Assembly (NCBI GenBank): GCA_019454045.1
Contig: SKCR01023417.1
Location: 124,001 to 188,000 of the forward strand
From: Zanthoxylum bungeanum
Taxonomy: Eukaryota > Streptophyta > Magnoliopsida > Sapindales > Rutaceae
Length of the DNA: 64,000 nucleotides
Reading direction: 5' to 3'
Part shown: piece by piece, positions 9,293-19,938 of the stretch
How the letters are laid out: every line of letters begins with the position of its first letter
Numbering within the stretch: position 1 is the stretch's first letter
The notes under the pieces: model-generated
Told to the model about the DNA's origin: nothing
What the model saw: the letters and a program-made list of their open reading frames with translations, nothing else
The model's database searches: none
Translations under genes and position numbers: made by a program

Positions 9293-10445
9293 TTCTGGTT
9301 GTGGTGCTCATATTTGTACTGATGTGCAGGATCTGCAGGATAGCAGGGTGTTGGCGTCAGGGGAGATGGATCTACGGGTCGGAAACGGAACACCTGTTGC
9401 TGTTTTGGCCGTAGGGACTTTTGTTTTAGAACTGCCCTCAGGGCATGTACTTAAACTTTTGAACTGTTATTTTGTACCTAGTTTAACTAGGAATATTATA
9501 TCTGTATCCTTGTTAACCCAGCAGGGTTACACTTTTGTATTTAGAAACACTGGGTGTTATTTATATAAAAATGATGCAGAAATTTGCACAGCTGTTGCAA
9601 ATAACGGTCTTTATATTTTGAATATAAATGAATCTCCTAAAATGACAAACAAAAGGCTCAAAAGAAGTAATCTAAAAGATGAAGCTTATATGTGGCATTG
9701 TCGTCTAGGACACATCAACAAGACTCGCATATCCACACTTTCGAAGAGTGGGTACTTGGACGAATTTGATCCCAATTCATATGACGTCTGCGAATCTTGT
9801 CTTTTAGGCAAAATGCCTAAATCACCTTTTAGCGGTAAAGGTGAACGTGCCACAGAACTGTTGGCTCTCGTTCATACTGACGTATGCGGGCCCATGTCTA
9901 GCCAGGCTAGAGGTGGATTTCACTACTTCGTAACCTTCACAGATGATGCATCTCGTTACGGTTATGTGTATCTTATGAGACACAAGTCGGAAAATTTTGA
10001 GAAATTCAAAGAGTTTCGACACGAAGTGGAGAAACAAACAGGGAAGAGTATTAAGACATTACGGTCAGACCGTGGTGGCGAATACTTAAGTTATGAGTTT
10101 CAAGATTACTTGAAAGAATATGGTATTCTTTCACAGTGGACTCCTCCTGGAACACCGCAATTAAACGGTGTGTCCGAACGGAGAAACCGCACCTTGTTAG
10201 ACATGGTAAGGTCAATGATGAGTCGCACTGAGCTACCAATATCCTTCTGGGGATACGCATTAAACAGTGCTATACTTATTTTGAATAAGGTACCGTCGAA
10301 GTCTGTTGAACAGACTCCATATGAAATATGGACAGGAAGGAAACCAGGTTTCTCTTTCCTGAAGATTTGGGGATGCTGGGCATATGTTAAACGTTTGGAA
10401 GGTACCAAACTTGAACCCAAATCTGATAAATGCCTTTTCGTGTAG
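9293..10445 (+). pseudogene. pol: Protease and integrase part of the element A polyprotein, frameshifted at both ends
   Basis: An open stretch in a different frame from gag. It begins with the aspartic protease motif DSGCGAHICTD. The pre-integrase zinc-binding region follows (WHCRLGH ... CESCLLGK, about 9690-9810), then the integrase core with its three acidic positions in HTDVCGPM, FTDDASRYGY and NGVSERRNRTLLDM (about 9870-10210). It ends at a TAG at 10443 created by a two-base insertion just upstream. The catalytic words are intact, so decay is limited to indels. There is no independent start codon here; translation would have required continuity with gag. Confidence 0.88.
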
Positions 10446-11059
10446 GATATCCTAGGGAAACCAAAGGATATTACTTCTATCACCCACAAGAGAACAAAGT
10501 ATTTGTTGCTCTACAAGCATTTTTTCTTGAGAAGGATTTTATAAATGCAGTGGTAAGTGGGAGGAAGTAGAACTCGATGAAGATCGTAGTGATACTGTTC
10601 CTGGCAATGAATCAACGACGGAACAAGAACAGACCGTCCGGGATGAGTCTGTACCACAAACTTCACATACACAATGACCGCGTAGGTCGAGAGAGAGTCA
10701 GAACAGTACCTGAGAGGTATGGGTTCCTGATCTCACCTCATGTAGATATTAATCTTATTGAGGATAATGAGCCGGCTACGTATGAGGAAGCGATACAAAA
10801 TATCGATTCCGCTTTATGGCAAGAAGCCATGAAGTCCGAGATGGATTCCATGTACGCCAACCAAGTTTGGACACTGGTTGATGCACCAGAAGGCGTAAAG
10901 CCTATTGGATGCAGATGGATCTTCAAGAAGAAGACCGACATGGATGGCAACGTACAAACGTACAAAGCTAGGCTTGTAGCGAAGGGGTATCGTCAACAAT
11001 ATGGTATTGATTATGACGAAACCTTCTCACCCGTTGCCATGATTAATCCATTCGGATAA
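10446..11059 (+). pseudogene. pol: Linker and N-terminal reverse transcriptase of element A, frameshifted
   Basis: After the break at 10443 the linker continues in another frame, is broken again near 10567 (one base lost from a G run) and near 10680, and is then open from about 10690 to 11059. The open part contains [32 protein letters not shown] and KARLVAKGY, the start of the Copia reverse transcriptase domain. It closes at 11057-11059 after a one-base loss in an A run near 11046. Confidence 0.85.
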
Positions 11060-11478
11060 TGCTTGCAATAGCTGCATATTTCGATTACGAGATATGGCAG
11101 ATGGACGTTAAAACCGCTTTCCTTAACGGAAACCTTTTGGAGGATGTTTATATGCAACAGCCTGACGGTTTTATCGTACCTAGACTTGCAAACAAGGTTT
11201 GTAAGTTAAATCGATCCATTTATGGATTGAAGCAAGCATCACGGTCATGGAATCAGCGTTTTGATGAGATCATAAAAGAATATGATTTCGTGCAAAACGC
11301 AGATGACCCTTGTGTATACAAGAAGGTTAGTGGGAGAGCACTTACTTTTATTGTCCTTTATGTCGACGACGTATTGCTTATAGGCAATGACATTCCCATG
11401 CTAACGTCGGTGAAAGCTTGGCTTTCATTAAAATTCTCCATGAAAGATCTGGGAGAAGCAGCTTTATTCTTGGAATAA
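11059..11478 (+). pseudogene. pol: Catalytic core of the Copia reverse transcriptase of element A
   Basis: 139 codons in the next frame. It has IWQMDVKTAFLNG with a catalytic aspartate, SIYGLKQASRSW, and the catalytic YVDDVLLIG at 11359-11385. This domain copies the element RNA into DNA. The frame ends at 11478 where one T is missing from a T run. Catalytic residues are all present, so the enzyme is broken only by the shift. Confidence 0.88.
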
Positions 11479-11934
11479 AGATCTACCGGGATAGATCTAG
11501 AAAGCTGTTGGACTCTCCCAGAGTACATACATTGATAAAGTGTTGAAGCGATTCAACATGGAACAATCCAAGAGGGGATTGGTTCCGATGGTACGTGGTA
11601 CCTCTCTGTCTAAGGACATGTGTCCTAAGACTCAGAAGAGAAAGACAACATGAGTCGGATACCGTTCGCCTCGGCAGTCGGATCGATCATGTATGCCATG
11701 ATATGTACACGACCTGATGTCTCATATGCTTTGAGCATGTGCAGTCGCTATCAGGCCGATCCAGGTGAAGGTCACTGGATAGCAGTTAAGAATATCCTTA
11801 AGTATCTTAAACGAACTAAGGATGCTTTCTTAATTTATGGAGGAGGAGAACTTGCGGTATCTGGGTATACCGATGCAAGTTTCCAAACCGACAAGATGAC
11901 TACAAGTCGCAATCCGGGTACATTTTTTGTTTGA
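11479..11934 (+). pseudogene. pol: Reverse transcriptase C-terminal and connection region of element A
   Basis: Two further short-run losses near 11505 and 11627 split this part. From 11650 an 94-codon frame reads RIPFASAVGSIMYAMICTRPD, then [17 protein letters not shown] and [10 protein letters not shown], the last being the first acidic motif of RNase H. An indel near 11905 shifts the frame again before the rest of RNase H. Confidence 0.85.
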
Positions 11935-12341
11935 ATAACGGAGCAGTGAGCTGGAAATCTTCCAAGCAAGATACTATTGCCGATTCAACAACAGAAGCGG
12001 AGTACATCGCTGCATCTGAAGCAGCAAAGGAGGCAGTTTGGATCCGAAAGTTCCTAATCGGATTAGGAGTAGTTCCGTTAGCAGCTGAGCCCGTTCCATT
12101 GTATTGTGACAATAACGGGGCTATAGCACAGGCTAAGGAACCAAGGTCTCATCAACGGTCCAAGCATGTTCTTCGACGTTACCATCTGATTCGGGAGATT
12201 ATACATCGTGGCGATGTAAAGGTCGAGAAGGTCACATCAGATGACAACATTGCAGATCCGCTGACGAAGGCTGTTCTTCAGCAAGTTTTTGAACGACACA
12301 TACATAGTTCGGGTATTAGATGCTTGAGTGACTGGCTATAG
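11931..12341 (+). pseudogene. pol: RNase H domain and C-terminus of the element A polyprotein
   Basis: 136 codons, open to the natural end of the polyprotein. Conserved words in order: [25 protein letters not shown] (catalytic glutamate), [12 protein letters not shown] (catalytic aspartate), [14 protein letters not shown] and [10 protein letters not shown]. RNase H removes the RNA strand during reverse transcription. The stop at 12339-12341 lies 14 bp before the 3' LTR, the usual Copia arrangement. There is no own start codon. Confidence 0.88.
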
Positions 12342-12342
12342 G

Positions 12343-12355
12343 CCAAGTGGGAGAT
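12343..12355 (+). other. Polypurine tract of element A
   Basis: CCAAGTGGGAGAT directly abuts the 3' LTR. The same word precedes the 3' LTR of element B (45751-45763) and, inverted, of element C (49437-49449). Confidence 0.85.
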
Positions 12356-14270
12356 TGTTAGACATTATGTCCCATAGCGTCACTGTTTGTAAATGATATT
12401 GTATTATTGTACAAAATTAACTATGTGATAATGAAATTGCCTTTTGCCGTTTTGTAATATTATTTACTTTGATATATAAATGGCGAAAGTCCATATGATT
12501 AATACCGGATTGAGATGATATGAGACAGTATCAATCCATAAAGGTTTAATCATTAAATATCCCTAGTCGGAGTATTATCGAGATCGGACATCGATAATGC
12601 GGAATAGACTAGTATTGCGCTTGTGCACGTTGTGAGGGCACAACGGCATAGTTCTCATATATTTAAGTATTGGATACTTATGCAAGTGCGATAGGAGGTT
12701 GTGTTTTACCGATGGTACGGAAAACAGCTTCGCTCTGGATAGACCCCGCGGAATCCCATTGGTAGTATGTCTGCGTGTCTATGGGAGGCCGCATCAGGGT
12801 AGGTGTATATGGTCTTAACCTGAGACTTACATCGCTAGTACTTGCGACAATCGATAAACTTTGGTTTTGGTGGTTGGGGACCCTAACCGGTTCTGTGTAC
12901 ACCTCTTCTGGGTTTATCGAGAGTCGTAGTGTACTGGATGTGATGTCGAGATGGAAGTATCACTTCAGACATATGGAGGTGATGATCACGCAGGACACAG
13001 AACTAGTACTCTATAAAAGGTTGCAACCGTCGGGACAATATGACCAGGTCAGGATTGTCCGATTTAAAGAGACTAGTTGCTTGATGTCCGATATATGTTT
13101 CGTACGGGGCAGACACATTTCCAGCCCCAGGCCTAACATGTGATCGTCCGATACTGGATCGATGTACGCAATACTACGGTATACTACGCTTGATATAGAT
13201 CTAATATTCCAGTAAGAATATTTCTGGAGAATTGGGTAGGCATGGCGCTTTGCTAGAAGCCAACCTTGTCTTGTGAATCGGTAAGAACGTAGTACGAGGT
13301 ACGTACGTGTTCGGATTATCCGACGACCGTATTTACTGCCAACATATCCGGAGATCTCTTGGGTCGCTTCCTGAAGATTCACCTATGATATTTGATTCGG
13401 ACTTAATTAATCTTGGATTAATTGTGGAGAAACTTTATCTTAGATAAAGTGCCTTATTTAGAGAGAGAACGATTAATTTAGAATTAATCGATAAAATTAT
13501 TATATTCGATATAATAATCGAAATTCGATTTCGACGCGAAATTAAAATTAGATTTTAATTCGGGCAAACGAGTTAATTTAGAATTAATTCGTTAGCGACG
13601 TAAATAATAATTTCTCTAGGCGCAATTATTTATTTAAATTCGATTTAATTAACGTCGCGACGTAAGTTCGGTATTTCGGAAATATCGAACCCGAACGCGT
13701 GAGTGCACGTGGGCCCACTTTCATTTGGAAACGTGTGGGGCCCACATGACACATGTCATTATATGCATTATTTAATTGTTAATACATTGCATGGTGATAG
13801 TGTACAATACACTCAATGGTTTTGCATGGAGTTTGAGTGTTTGACACTCTAAGCCATTGCATGATTTGTGTCATAAGTTTATTATTAATTTAATAAATAT
13901 TATGGCATAAATATAAATTGATTTTTGTAACAAAGATCAATACAACTCTCCTCTCTCTCTCACAATGCCGTGACTTCCATTAGGGCAAAGAAGATTTGAT
14001 TTTCTTTTCTCCATTTGCTAGCACATTGAAGGATCAAAGGAGGTGATAGGGAAACCATCAAAGAGCTTGGAATACACAAAGCTTGGAGCTTCAACTCTTC
14101 TTCTTCCCTTGGCCGAAACTTGAAGCTTGGAGATTCAAAGATTTTCTTCATCACTTCTCATCACAAAAGCTTTGTAAGTATGATTCCGCCATACTTCATC
14201 TTTTAATATATATTCATTGTTGTATTTCATATGCTTAATCTTTCCTTGGGACATATAATAGAAACCAACA
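12356..14270 (+). mobile_element. 3' LTR of element A
   Basis: 1,915 bp, TGTTAGACAT...ACCAACA, followed by the CTTTA duplication. Open frames of 120-odd codons on both strands (12775-13143 plus, 13011-13382 minus) are LTR sequence and have no conserved ATG. Confidence 0.93.
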
Positions 14271-14582
14271 CTTTAACCTACTATGCCCGAAGGGGGAGCT
14301 GAAGTCCAAGAGGGAGCTTTAACCTATGAAGCTCGAAGGGGGAGCCGAAGTCCGAGAGAGCCAAAGTCAGAGAGGGAGTGAAATCCCAAAAGGAGCGTGA
14401 AAATTTGAAAGAAAGCTGAGGGAAGGAGTGTTGCATGATGGGTGAAACGCTCATGAAGAGTAGCGCATGACGGGTGAAACACTCATGAATGGGTGGAGCG
14501 TGAGGTCCATTTGCCGATAGTTGACGTGATCCCCACGCTCCGATGAGAACAGAGAGAGTGAAATTAAAAAAGTCAGAACCTG
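14271..14582 (-). other. Right half of the target tandem array and leader of minus-strand element I
   Basis: CCCGAAGGGGGAGC units continue from 4263 across the A insertion. Next come two units around GGGTGAAACGCTCATGAA (14438 and 14475), then a stretch ending at a primer-binding site on the minus strand. Removing A joins 4263 to 14276 in register with the repeat. Confidence 0.6.
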
Positions 14583-14596
14583 GTGTCTGATACCAT
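14583..14596 (-). other. Met-type primer-binding site of element I
   Basis: Minus strand reads ATGGTATCAGACACC, matching the TGGTATCAGA core seen in the other Copia elements here. The LTR should lie to the right (14597 onward) but its edges are not recognisable. Confidence 0.5.
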
Positions 14597-15160
14597 ATTA
14601 GATAATGAAAGAAAGTATTGAATTTATTATTTCCTTAATAATATTTCCATAATAATATTTCTTTAACAGATAGTCTGTAATGTCTGCTTGTACAGACAAG
14701 CTTTTTAATTTCCATATTAGAATATTAATTACTCTAAATGATCAAAATGTTAAGAAAATATTTAGACTCACGTGGATTTCATAATAATTTTTTAAAACTA
14801 AAATTAAAATTGTGGGATCTTTTAAACTCATGAAGTAAACATGGATCCAACTATTCTTCTAAATAATAATATAAGATTAACCTGACGCAACAACTCAGAT
14901 TTTCAAAATGATAAACAGGGTATATTAAAGATTGGATAATGTTGCATTCTTACACGCAGGCACTATTAAATTTAGGAATAAATTAATAACTAGGAAGATA
15001 AAAGGTTGTCATGCCAATTAAATAAATCAATAATCATCACTTATGATTTGCCTGTGTTAGTGTATGGACTTGGATATATTCTACACATAATGCACTTCAA
15101 TAATGAATAACTCTTTTTACTATTTTGAGTTTGCTTAAGAACCTACCTTAACATAGTTTA
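14597..15160. other. AT-rich stretch without a recognised gene
   Basis: Probably the decayed LTR of element I plus older sequence. It has no ORF of note, no clear repeat and no terminal match to another LTR in the window. Confidence 0.4.
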
Positions 15161-16547
15161 TGATGAGTGGCCAATATGTATATATTTGTCCGCCCCTCTA
15201 GCTTGATGTTTTGTGAATTATCTCGAGTTTTATGAGCATTTTGATGTGTTTTGGGTTCATTTTGTAGGTAAAAATAATATCGAGACTTAACGAAATCGAG
15301 GAAGGATAAAAACGGTAAAATACAAAGTAAATTGGGGCAATTTCAGAGTCAAAACACACGTCCCGATACTGGATTGCACGTCGAGACGCGCGATGGTTCA
15401 AAATGTTGAGTGAGTGGCGTGTTTCAACACCAGTGATGGCACGCCGATAAAAAGAAAGATGAGCGTCGTGACGCAAATTCATCTACGTCGCGATGATGGG
15501 TGCGTAGTCAAAATCATCCTTAAGAATGAAACATCCCAAAGACTTCCTATATAAGCTCAAACTCATCCCAAAACCAAGGGGACTCTCATAACCTAATTAG
15601 GCAGCCTCCAAATAGATTTTGGAGAGATTAGACACAACAATCAAGCCACATAACACAATTTTGGAGCATCCAAGAGCATAGAAGATCACCTAGAGTAAGG
15701 CAAGAACGAGTGCTTAAATGGGCAGTGGACTTTGAAGATGAAGATCGCAAATGAGAGTTTCTTTCTTCCATTTTTTGTTTACCTTTATCTTTTATGAGTT
15801 CTTGTTTTGTAATAATGATAATCTTGGATTTATTATTTGTTATGAGTAGCTAATTCATTAAATTTAGGGTTGTAATAGATCCAAGCATGTTTGAATAATT
15901 AATTTGCATATTTTTGTTTTTTGGGTTTATTATTGATTATTTAGTATTCTCTAAGCCTTGAATGCTTATTTATTTGTTGAAAAATAATAGAATAATCTTG
16001 GTAAATCCTTAGCTGTGAGAATAATAGCGTGTGATTTATTCATTGAATAGATTTTCCTACAGGATAGAAATATACCTAAAGAACATACTTAGCCTATATT
16101 AGAACTTGTTCTTAATGAATTTGGTTTAAATTAATTGACATAGACATATAGTTTATTAGTTTAAATTGAATATTTTAACATGATCATCGAAAGAGGCTTG
16201 TGAATAATTTAGCGCTCTAGGTTAATAATTAGTAACAACAACCCAATTGAATGGACAATACATAGACACATTGCTTGCATGCTTAGGTGAAGTTATAATC
16301 CTAGGTTCATCTCGAGCATAAAGTTTATCTCTAAATTATTGTGTGTGTTTTTATTTAATATTTCAATTGAATCTTAGATTAGTCACTCAAATTCTCTTCC
16401 CAATAGTTTAGTTTATGTTAAGAAGGTTAATCTTGATATTAATAAGATAAATATTAAGTCCTTGGGGGTTCGACATCTGAATTGCAAGTCACTATATTAC
16501 TTGAGAGATACGTGTGCTTGCATGCTAGATATATAATATCGAGATTA
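15161..16547 (+). mobile_element. 5' LTR of the Athila-like element
   Basis: Starts TGATGAGTGG. The part from about 15905 (TATTGATTATTTAGTATT) to the end matches 18722-19380. The U3 part has CG-rich words (CGTCGAGACGCGCG, CGTCGCGATGATGGG) set in AT-rich DNA. A probable transcribed region starts before the GA-rich stretch at 15560-15740. Confidence 0.75.
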
Positions 16548-16553
16548 AGTTTT

Positions 16554-16572
16554 TGGCGCTGTTACCGATGAC
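16554..16572 (+). other. tRNA-Asp type primer-binding site
   Basis: TGGCGCTGTTACCGATGAC, six bases after the LTR end. Athila elements use TGGCGCCGTTGCCGGGG-like sites; the differences here are mostly transitions. Confidence 0.7.
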
Positions 16573-16979
16573 TTAATTTATTTATCTTTATTAATTTTAG
16601 GACAATTTTACATGCTTACCTAAACACCATTCCCCTTTTCATTTTTATATTTTTTTTTCTTTAAATTCAGGTTGTCGAAGTAATGAAGTACCATTGGGCG
16701 ATGGATTCATTAAGAGTTATAAGAGGAGATGTTACACCCCATGTCGATGAGACATAGTCTGATTTTCTGAGGCATGTTGTCCAACCCAATAATTATCAGT
16801 GGATGTCAGAGAGAAGTGACGAGATGTATGCTCAAGCATTTCATAGCACAATGATGAGATATGAGATATGTAGGGGCAACCACTCGAGTAATCATTGTAT
16901 GTTCAACTATAATCCTGGGTGGTAAAGTCATTAGACTTCTACATGGCATAACAATGAAGATCTTATGTATTCCACTGAA

Positions 16980-17350
16980 TCATATTATCATTTTTTATCC
17001 ACCACAAGCCCAAGAATTACCTCAAGAATCAAAACCATATGTAGATGAACTACTTATGTTGACAGCCGAGCTGAACAAGCTTGCTACTGAGCTAAATAAG
17101 GAAAACATGAAGAATATGGATAAACTGGAAACAATTGTTTAGAGTCAAGCAGCATCCTTACAGAGACTGAAAGACCAAGTGAGACAACTAGCTAATAACT
17201 AAAGCTACATAACTCAAGGAACATTATCAAATGACATTGAAGAAACCCTTGAGAGTCAAGAGATTCACAATGAAACCTTAATAGGGAGAGAGAAAAAGCC
17301 GTATAAAGTGTTAGAGGTATCATGTCAAGAGCCCGAACAAGCAGAGTCTT
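16980..17350 (+). pseudogene. gag: Remnant of Athila gag (C-terminal region)
   Basis: Reading through stops, the frame from 16861 gives a Leu/Asn-rich helical stretch (LMLTAELNKLATELNKEN), then LQRLKDQVRQLANN and EKKPYKVLE. The order resembles the end of Athila gag, where a coiled segment with DQVGQLA-type words precedes the protease. The N-terminal capsid part is missing and there are in-frame TAG and TAA codons at 17140 and 17200. Confidence 0.5.
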
Positions 17351-17532
17351 GATTTGATCTAGATAACCTTCTATTCACTGGGTGAATTTATGAGGAGACA
17401 CAAGTAGATGAGCTACAGATACCCTCCACACCAACAAATCAAGAAGAGGGCTTAGGGATAAACATATCAACCAATGCCAGTTAGGATACATCATTTCTAT
17501 ACACCAAAATTGACAATCTTGAAGTATACATT

Positions 17533-17763
17533 GTGCATATGTCTGATAAAGAGCTCAACGAAGACATTCTAAGGTACATCAATGAGGAAGTGGTGGAACA
17601 AGGAGTTAGGCAAGAGCAGTTATGGGAGCATATTGAAAATCTCGTGACACAAGAAGGTACATCACAACATGAGGAAGTTAAAATTATGGATACTACCTAT
17701 AAACTTGACAGAAGGCACAACCATTCAAAGTCAAACATCATAAGAGACCTCCCGATAATCTAA
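17533..17763 (+). pseudogene. Open fragment inside the Athila-like element, function unknown
   Basis: 76 codons (MSDKELNEDILRYINEE at the start after a non-ATG codon) rich in Glu, Gln and Asp. I recognise no domain. It follows the gag remnant and may be the residue of the gag-pro linker or captured sequence. No start context favours translation. Confidence 0.3.
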
Positions 17764-18099
17764 TATTTCATTCAAGACCTTCTAAAGCAAAAAGGTTGAA
17801 GAAGGTGGCGTGGGCACTAAGTGAAAAAGAATTCTATTTGTCACCTCATTTTTTAAAAAGGCGCTTCAATAGTAATACTCTTGACATTGTCCTATCTAGG
17901 ACATCCAAAGCCACAATGAAGCCTCATTGAAGAAAAATCTTCAAAGAATGTATGGCTAAGACGTTAAAATTAGCATTAGCAGAGAGGTAATCAACGAATT
18001 TACTTTTAGTTTCTTTATTTTATTTATTTTTATTGTGATATTTGTGTGTTTAACAATGTTGCATGTGTAATTATACAGATACTAGCACAACCCAACTAG

Positions 18100-18300
18100 T
18101 TCACGCAGCCAACGTCTGACTAGAAGCTTAATCATCAGCGCGTCGCGACACGGGACATAAGAGTCGCGACGCTACGCAGTACAAAATTGAGGCAGAGAAT
18201 TGGTGACATTGGGCGTCACAACCCACATCACTTCGCGTCGCGACACGGGACCTAAGGGCGACAGAGGATGGTATAACTCATACACAGTAGTGTTGTTCCT
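18100..18300 (+). repeat. Direct repeat of a CG-rich word in the Athila-like element
   Basis: GCGTCGCGACACGGGAC recurs at 18140 and 18236, with TAAG-type continuation both times. Similar CGTCGCGA words are in the U3 of the 5' LTR, so this is probably a rearranged U3 of the 3' LTR. Confidence 0.55.
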
Positions 18301-18721
18301 AACTCTTGTTCATTATGTTTATTTTACATTAAGGATGATGCAAATTTTAAGTTTGGGCGTGTGTGCATGTGTTGTATTAGTTAGTTTCTATTAAAAAAAA
18401 TTAAAAAATTAAAGTCCTATGGTAGTAAATCATTGCCAAAATGATGAGATTGTTTGCTATGAAATTTTAGAAATGATAAGTGTTCACTTTACTTTTATCT
18501 GATGCCTTGAGCAGGTGATTTAGGTTAGACTCGTATGCACTTAAAAATAGGTTTTTAGTAGTAAGAATCAAGATAGTGGGCAACATGATTAGTTGAGAAA
18601 ATTATTTGACGATGAATGATCGTTTGTTTAGATATCTGTATTTGTTTGTAGTTATTTATGATATATGATATGACCTAAAAATGAAAAAAAACTGAAAAGA
18701 TAGAGAAAAAATTAAATGCGT

Positions 18722-19380
18722 CTTGAATGCTTATTTTATTATTGATTATTTAGTATTTTATGTGTCTTGAATGCCTATTTTATTTGTTGACAAACAATAG
18801 AATAATCTTTGTAAATCTTTAGGAACTTGACAGAGGAAATTTGGATTAGCCGTGGGAATAATAGCATGTGATTTATTCGTTAAATAGATTTCTCTGTAAG
18901 ATAGAAATATACCTAAAGGGCATACGTAACCAATATTAGAACTTGTTCCTAATGAATTTGGTTTAAATTAATTGACATGGACATATAGTTTATTAGTTTA
19001 AATTGATAATTTTCACCTGACCATCGAATGAGGCTTGTGAATAATTTAGTGTTTTAGGTTAATAATTAATAACAACTCAATTGAATGGAAAGTGTCTGGA
19101 CACATTGCTTGCATACTTAGGAGAAGTTACAACCTTAGGTTCTTTTCGTGCATAAAGTTTATCTCCAAATTATTGTGTGTGTTTTATTTAATCTTTCAAT
19201 TGAATTTTAGATTAATCACTCAAATTCTCTTCCTAATAGTTTAGTTTAAGTTAAGTAGGTTAATTTTGATATTAATAAGATAAATATTAAGTTTCTATGA
19301 GTTCTACATCCAACTTTCAAGTCACTATATTACTTGAACGATACGTGCGCTTACGTGCTACATATATAATATCGCGATCA
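18722..19380 (+). mobile_element. 3' LTR (3' half) of the Athila-like element
   Basis: Matches 15905-16547 with substitutions and small indels throughout, so this insertion is old. It ends ATCGCGATCA. The U3 half is not collinear with the 5' LTR. Confidence 0.7.
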
Positions 19381-19720
19381 GTTTGCATCTCTGTATAATA
19401 TAATATGCCCATTAACATTTTAATATATCTGTTGATTATGCTAATGTTATTAATAATGAGCTTCGCCAATCGAACTCAATGTTCAAAATTTAAATATTTG
19501 GAATCAGCCGAAACTTAAAAAAAAAAAATTGGACTTCAATTGAATTTTTTCCTTCATGGGTTACCTACTACTTATATAATTTTTTTTTTTTGCCAAATGC
19601 CAGGAAAAAAAAAAACTGCGTATATAATTAATCACAGCTATAATATAGCTTGCACAAAGTTCTTTTTTTCCCAAATGCCAACTTCGTTTTTTTTCTTTAA
19701 TTATAGTGAATAATACAATG
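19381..19720. other. Upstream region of the XTH gene
   Basis: AT-rich, with several runs of 9-13 A or T (19518, 19581, 19605) and the word CCAAATGCCA twice (19594 and 19672). No ORF. It is sandwiched between the Athila-like element and the TATA box, so it is what remains of the proximal promoter. Confidence 0.55.
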
Positions 19721-19721
19721 T

Positions 19722-19731
19722 GTATATATAA
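19722..19731 (+). promoter_or_regulatory. TATA box of the XTH gene
   Basis: GTATATATAAG lies 217 bp upstream of the ATG, which would put the transcript start near 19755 and give a leader of about 180 nt. Confidence 0.55.
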
Positions 19732-19800
19732 GAATGACATATAATTTACAGCTCATTATGAACTTTCCATGCATTTATATTCTGTAATATCCATATACAT

Positions 19801-19884
19801 ATGTTTTGTTAATCCAGAGAACACTCCACTGTTATAATAAGTACCATGTTACTGTTATAATAAAATACCATGTTATACATCTAA
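19801..19884 (+). promoter_or_regulatory. Three minimal upstream ORFs in the XTH leader
   Basis: ATG codons at 19801, 19846 and 19870 open frames of only 3, 4 and 4 codons before a stop. The last two lie in a tandem duplication (19828-19850 and 19851-19874, both ACTGTTATAATAA...ACCATGTT). If transcription starts near 19755 all three are in the leader and could damp translation of the main ORF. Confidence 0.45.
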
Positions 19885-19938
19885 TTAATTTATATCCACT
19901 ATTACATTCATATTTTTTTGTCATTGAAAGTGAAAACA

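Larger units (their letters stand above)
4264..14270 (+). mobile_element. Element A: full-length Copia LTR retrotransposon (family 1)
   Basis: Two 1,915-bp LTRs (4264-6178 and 12356-14270) begin TGTTAGACAT and end ACCAACA. CTTTA is present on both sides (4259-4263 and 14271-14275) as the target duplication. Between them come a Met-type primer site, a 2.2-kb leader, gag, protease, integrase, reverse transcriptase and RNase H in Copia order, and a purine tract before the 3' LTR. I saw about six substitutions and five short indels between the LTRs, so the insertion is young. The coding region nevertheless carries about nine frameshifts. Confidence 0.95.
15161..19380 (+). mobile_element. Athila-like Gypsy element, internally deleted
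   Basis: A 5' LTR (15161-16547) is followed by TGGCGCTGTTACCGATGAC, a diverged form of the tRNA-Asp type primer site typical of Athila elements. A shorter, related 3' LTR ends at 19380. The flanks GTTTA (15156-15160) and GTTTG (19381-19385) are a likely target duplication with one mismatch. Only about 2.2 kb lies between the LTRs, with gag remnants and no protease, reverse transcriptase or integrase, so it is non-autonomous. Its right end is 342 bp from the XTH TATA box. Confidence 0.75.

Noticed and set aside
8978..10489. Minus-strand ORFs of 60-127 codons across gag and integrase of element A
   Set aside because: Shadows of the plus-strand polyprotein.
14430..14520. Regular short repeats as a CRISPR array or satellite
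   Set aside because: Only two to four degenerate copies without uniform spacers, in plant retroelement sequence.
19918..19938. Upstream extension of the XTH frame to a TTG codon
   Set aside because: Plants initiate at ATG; the ATG at 19939 has an excellent context and is followed directly by a signal peptide.
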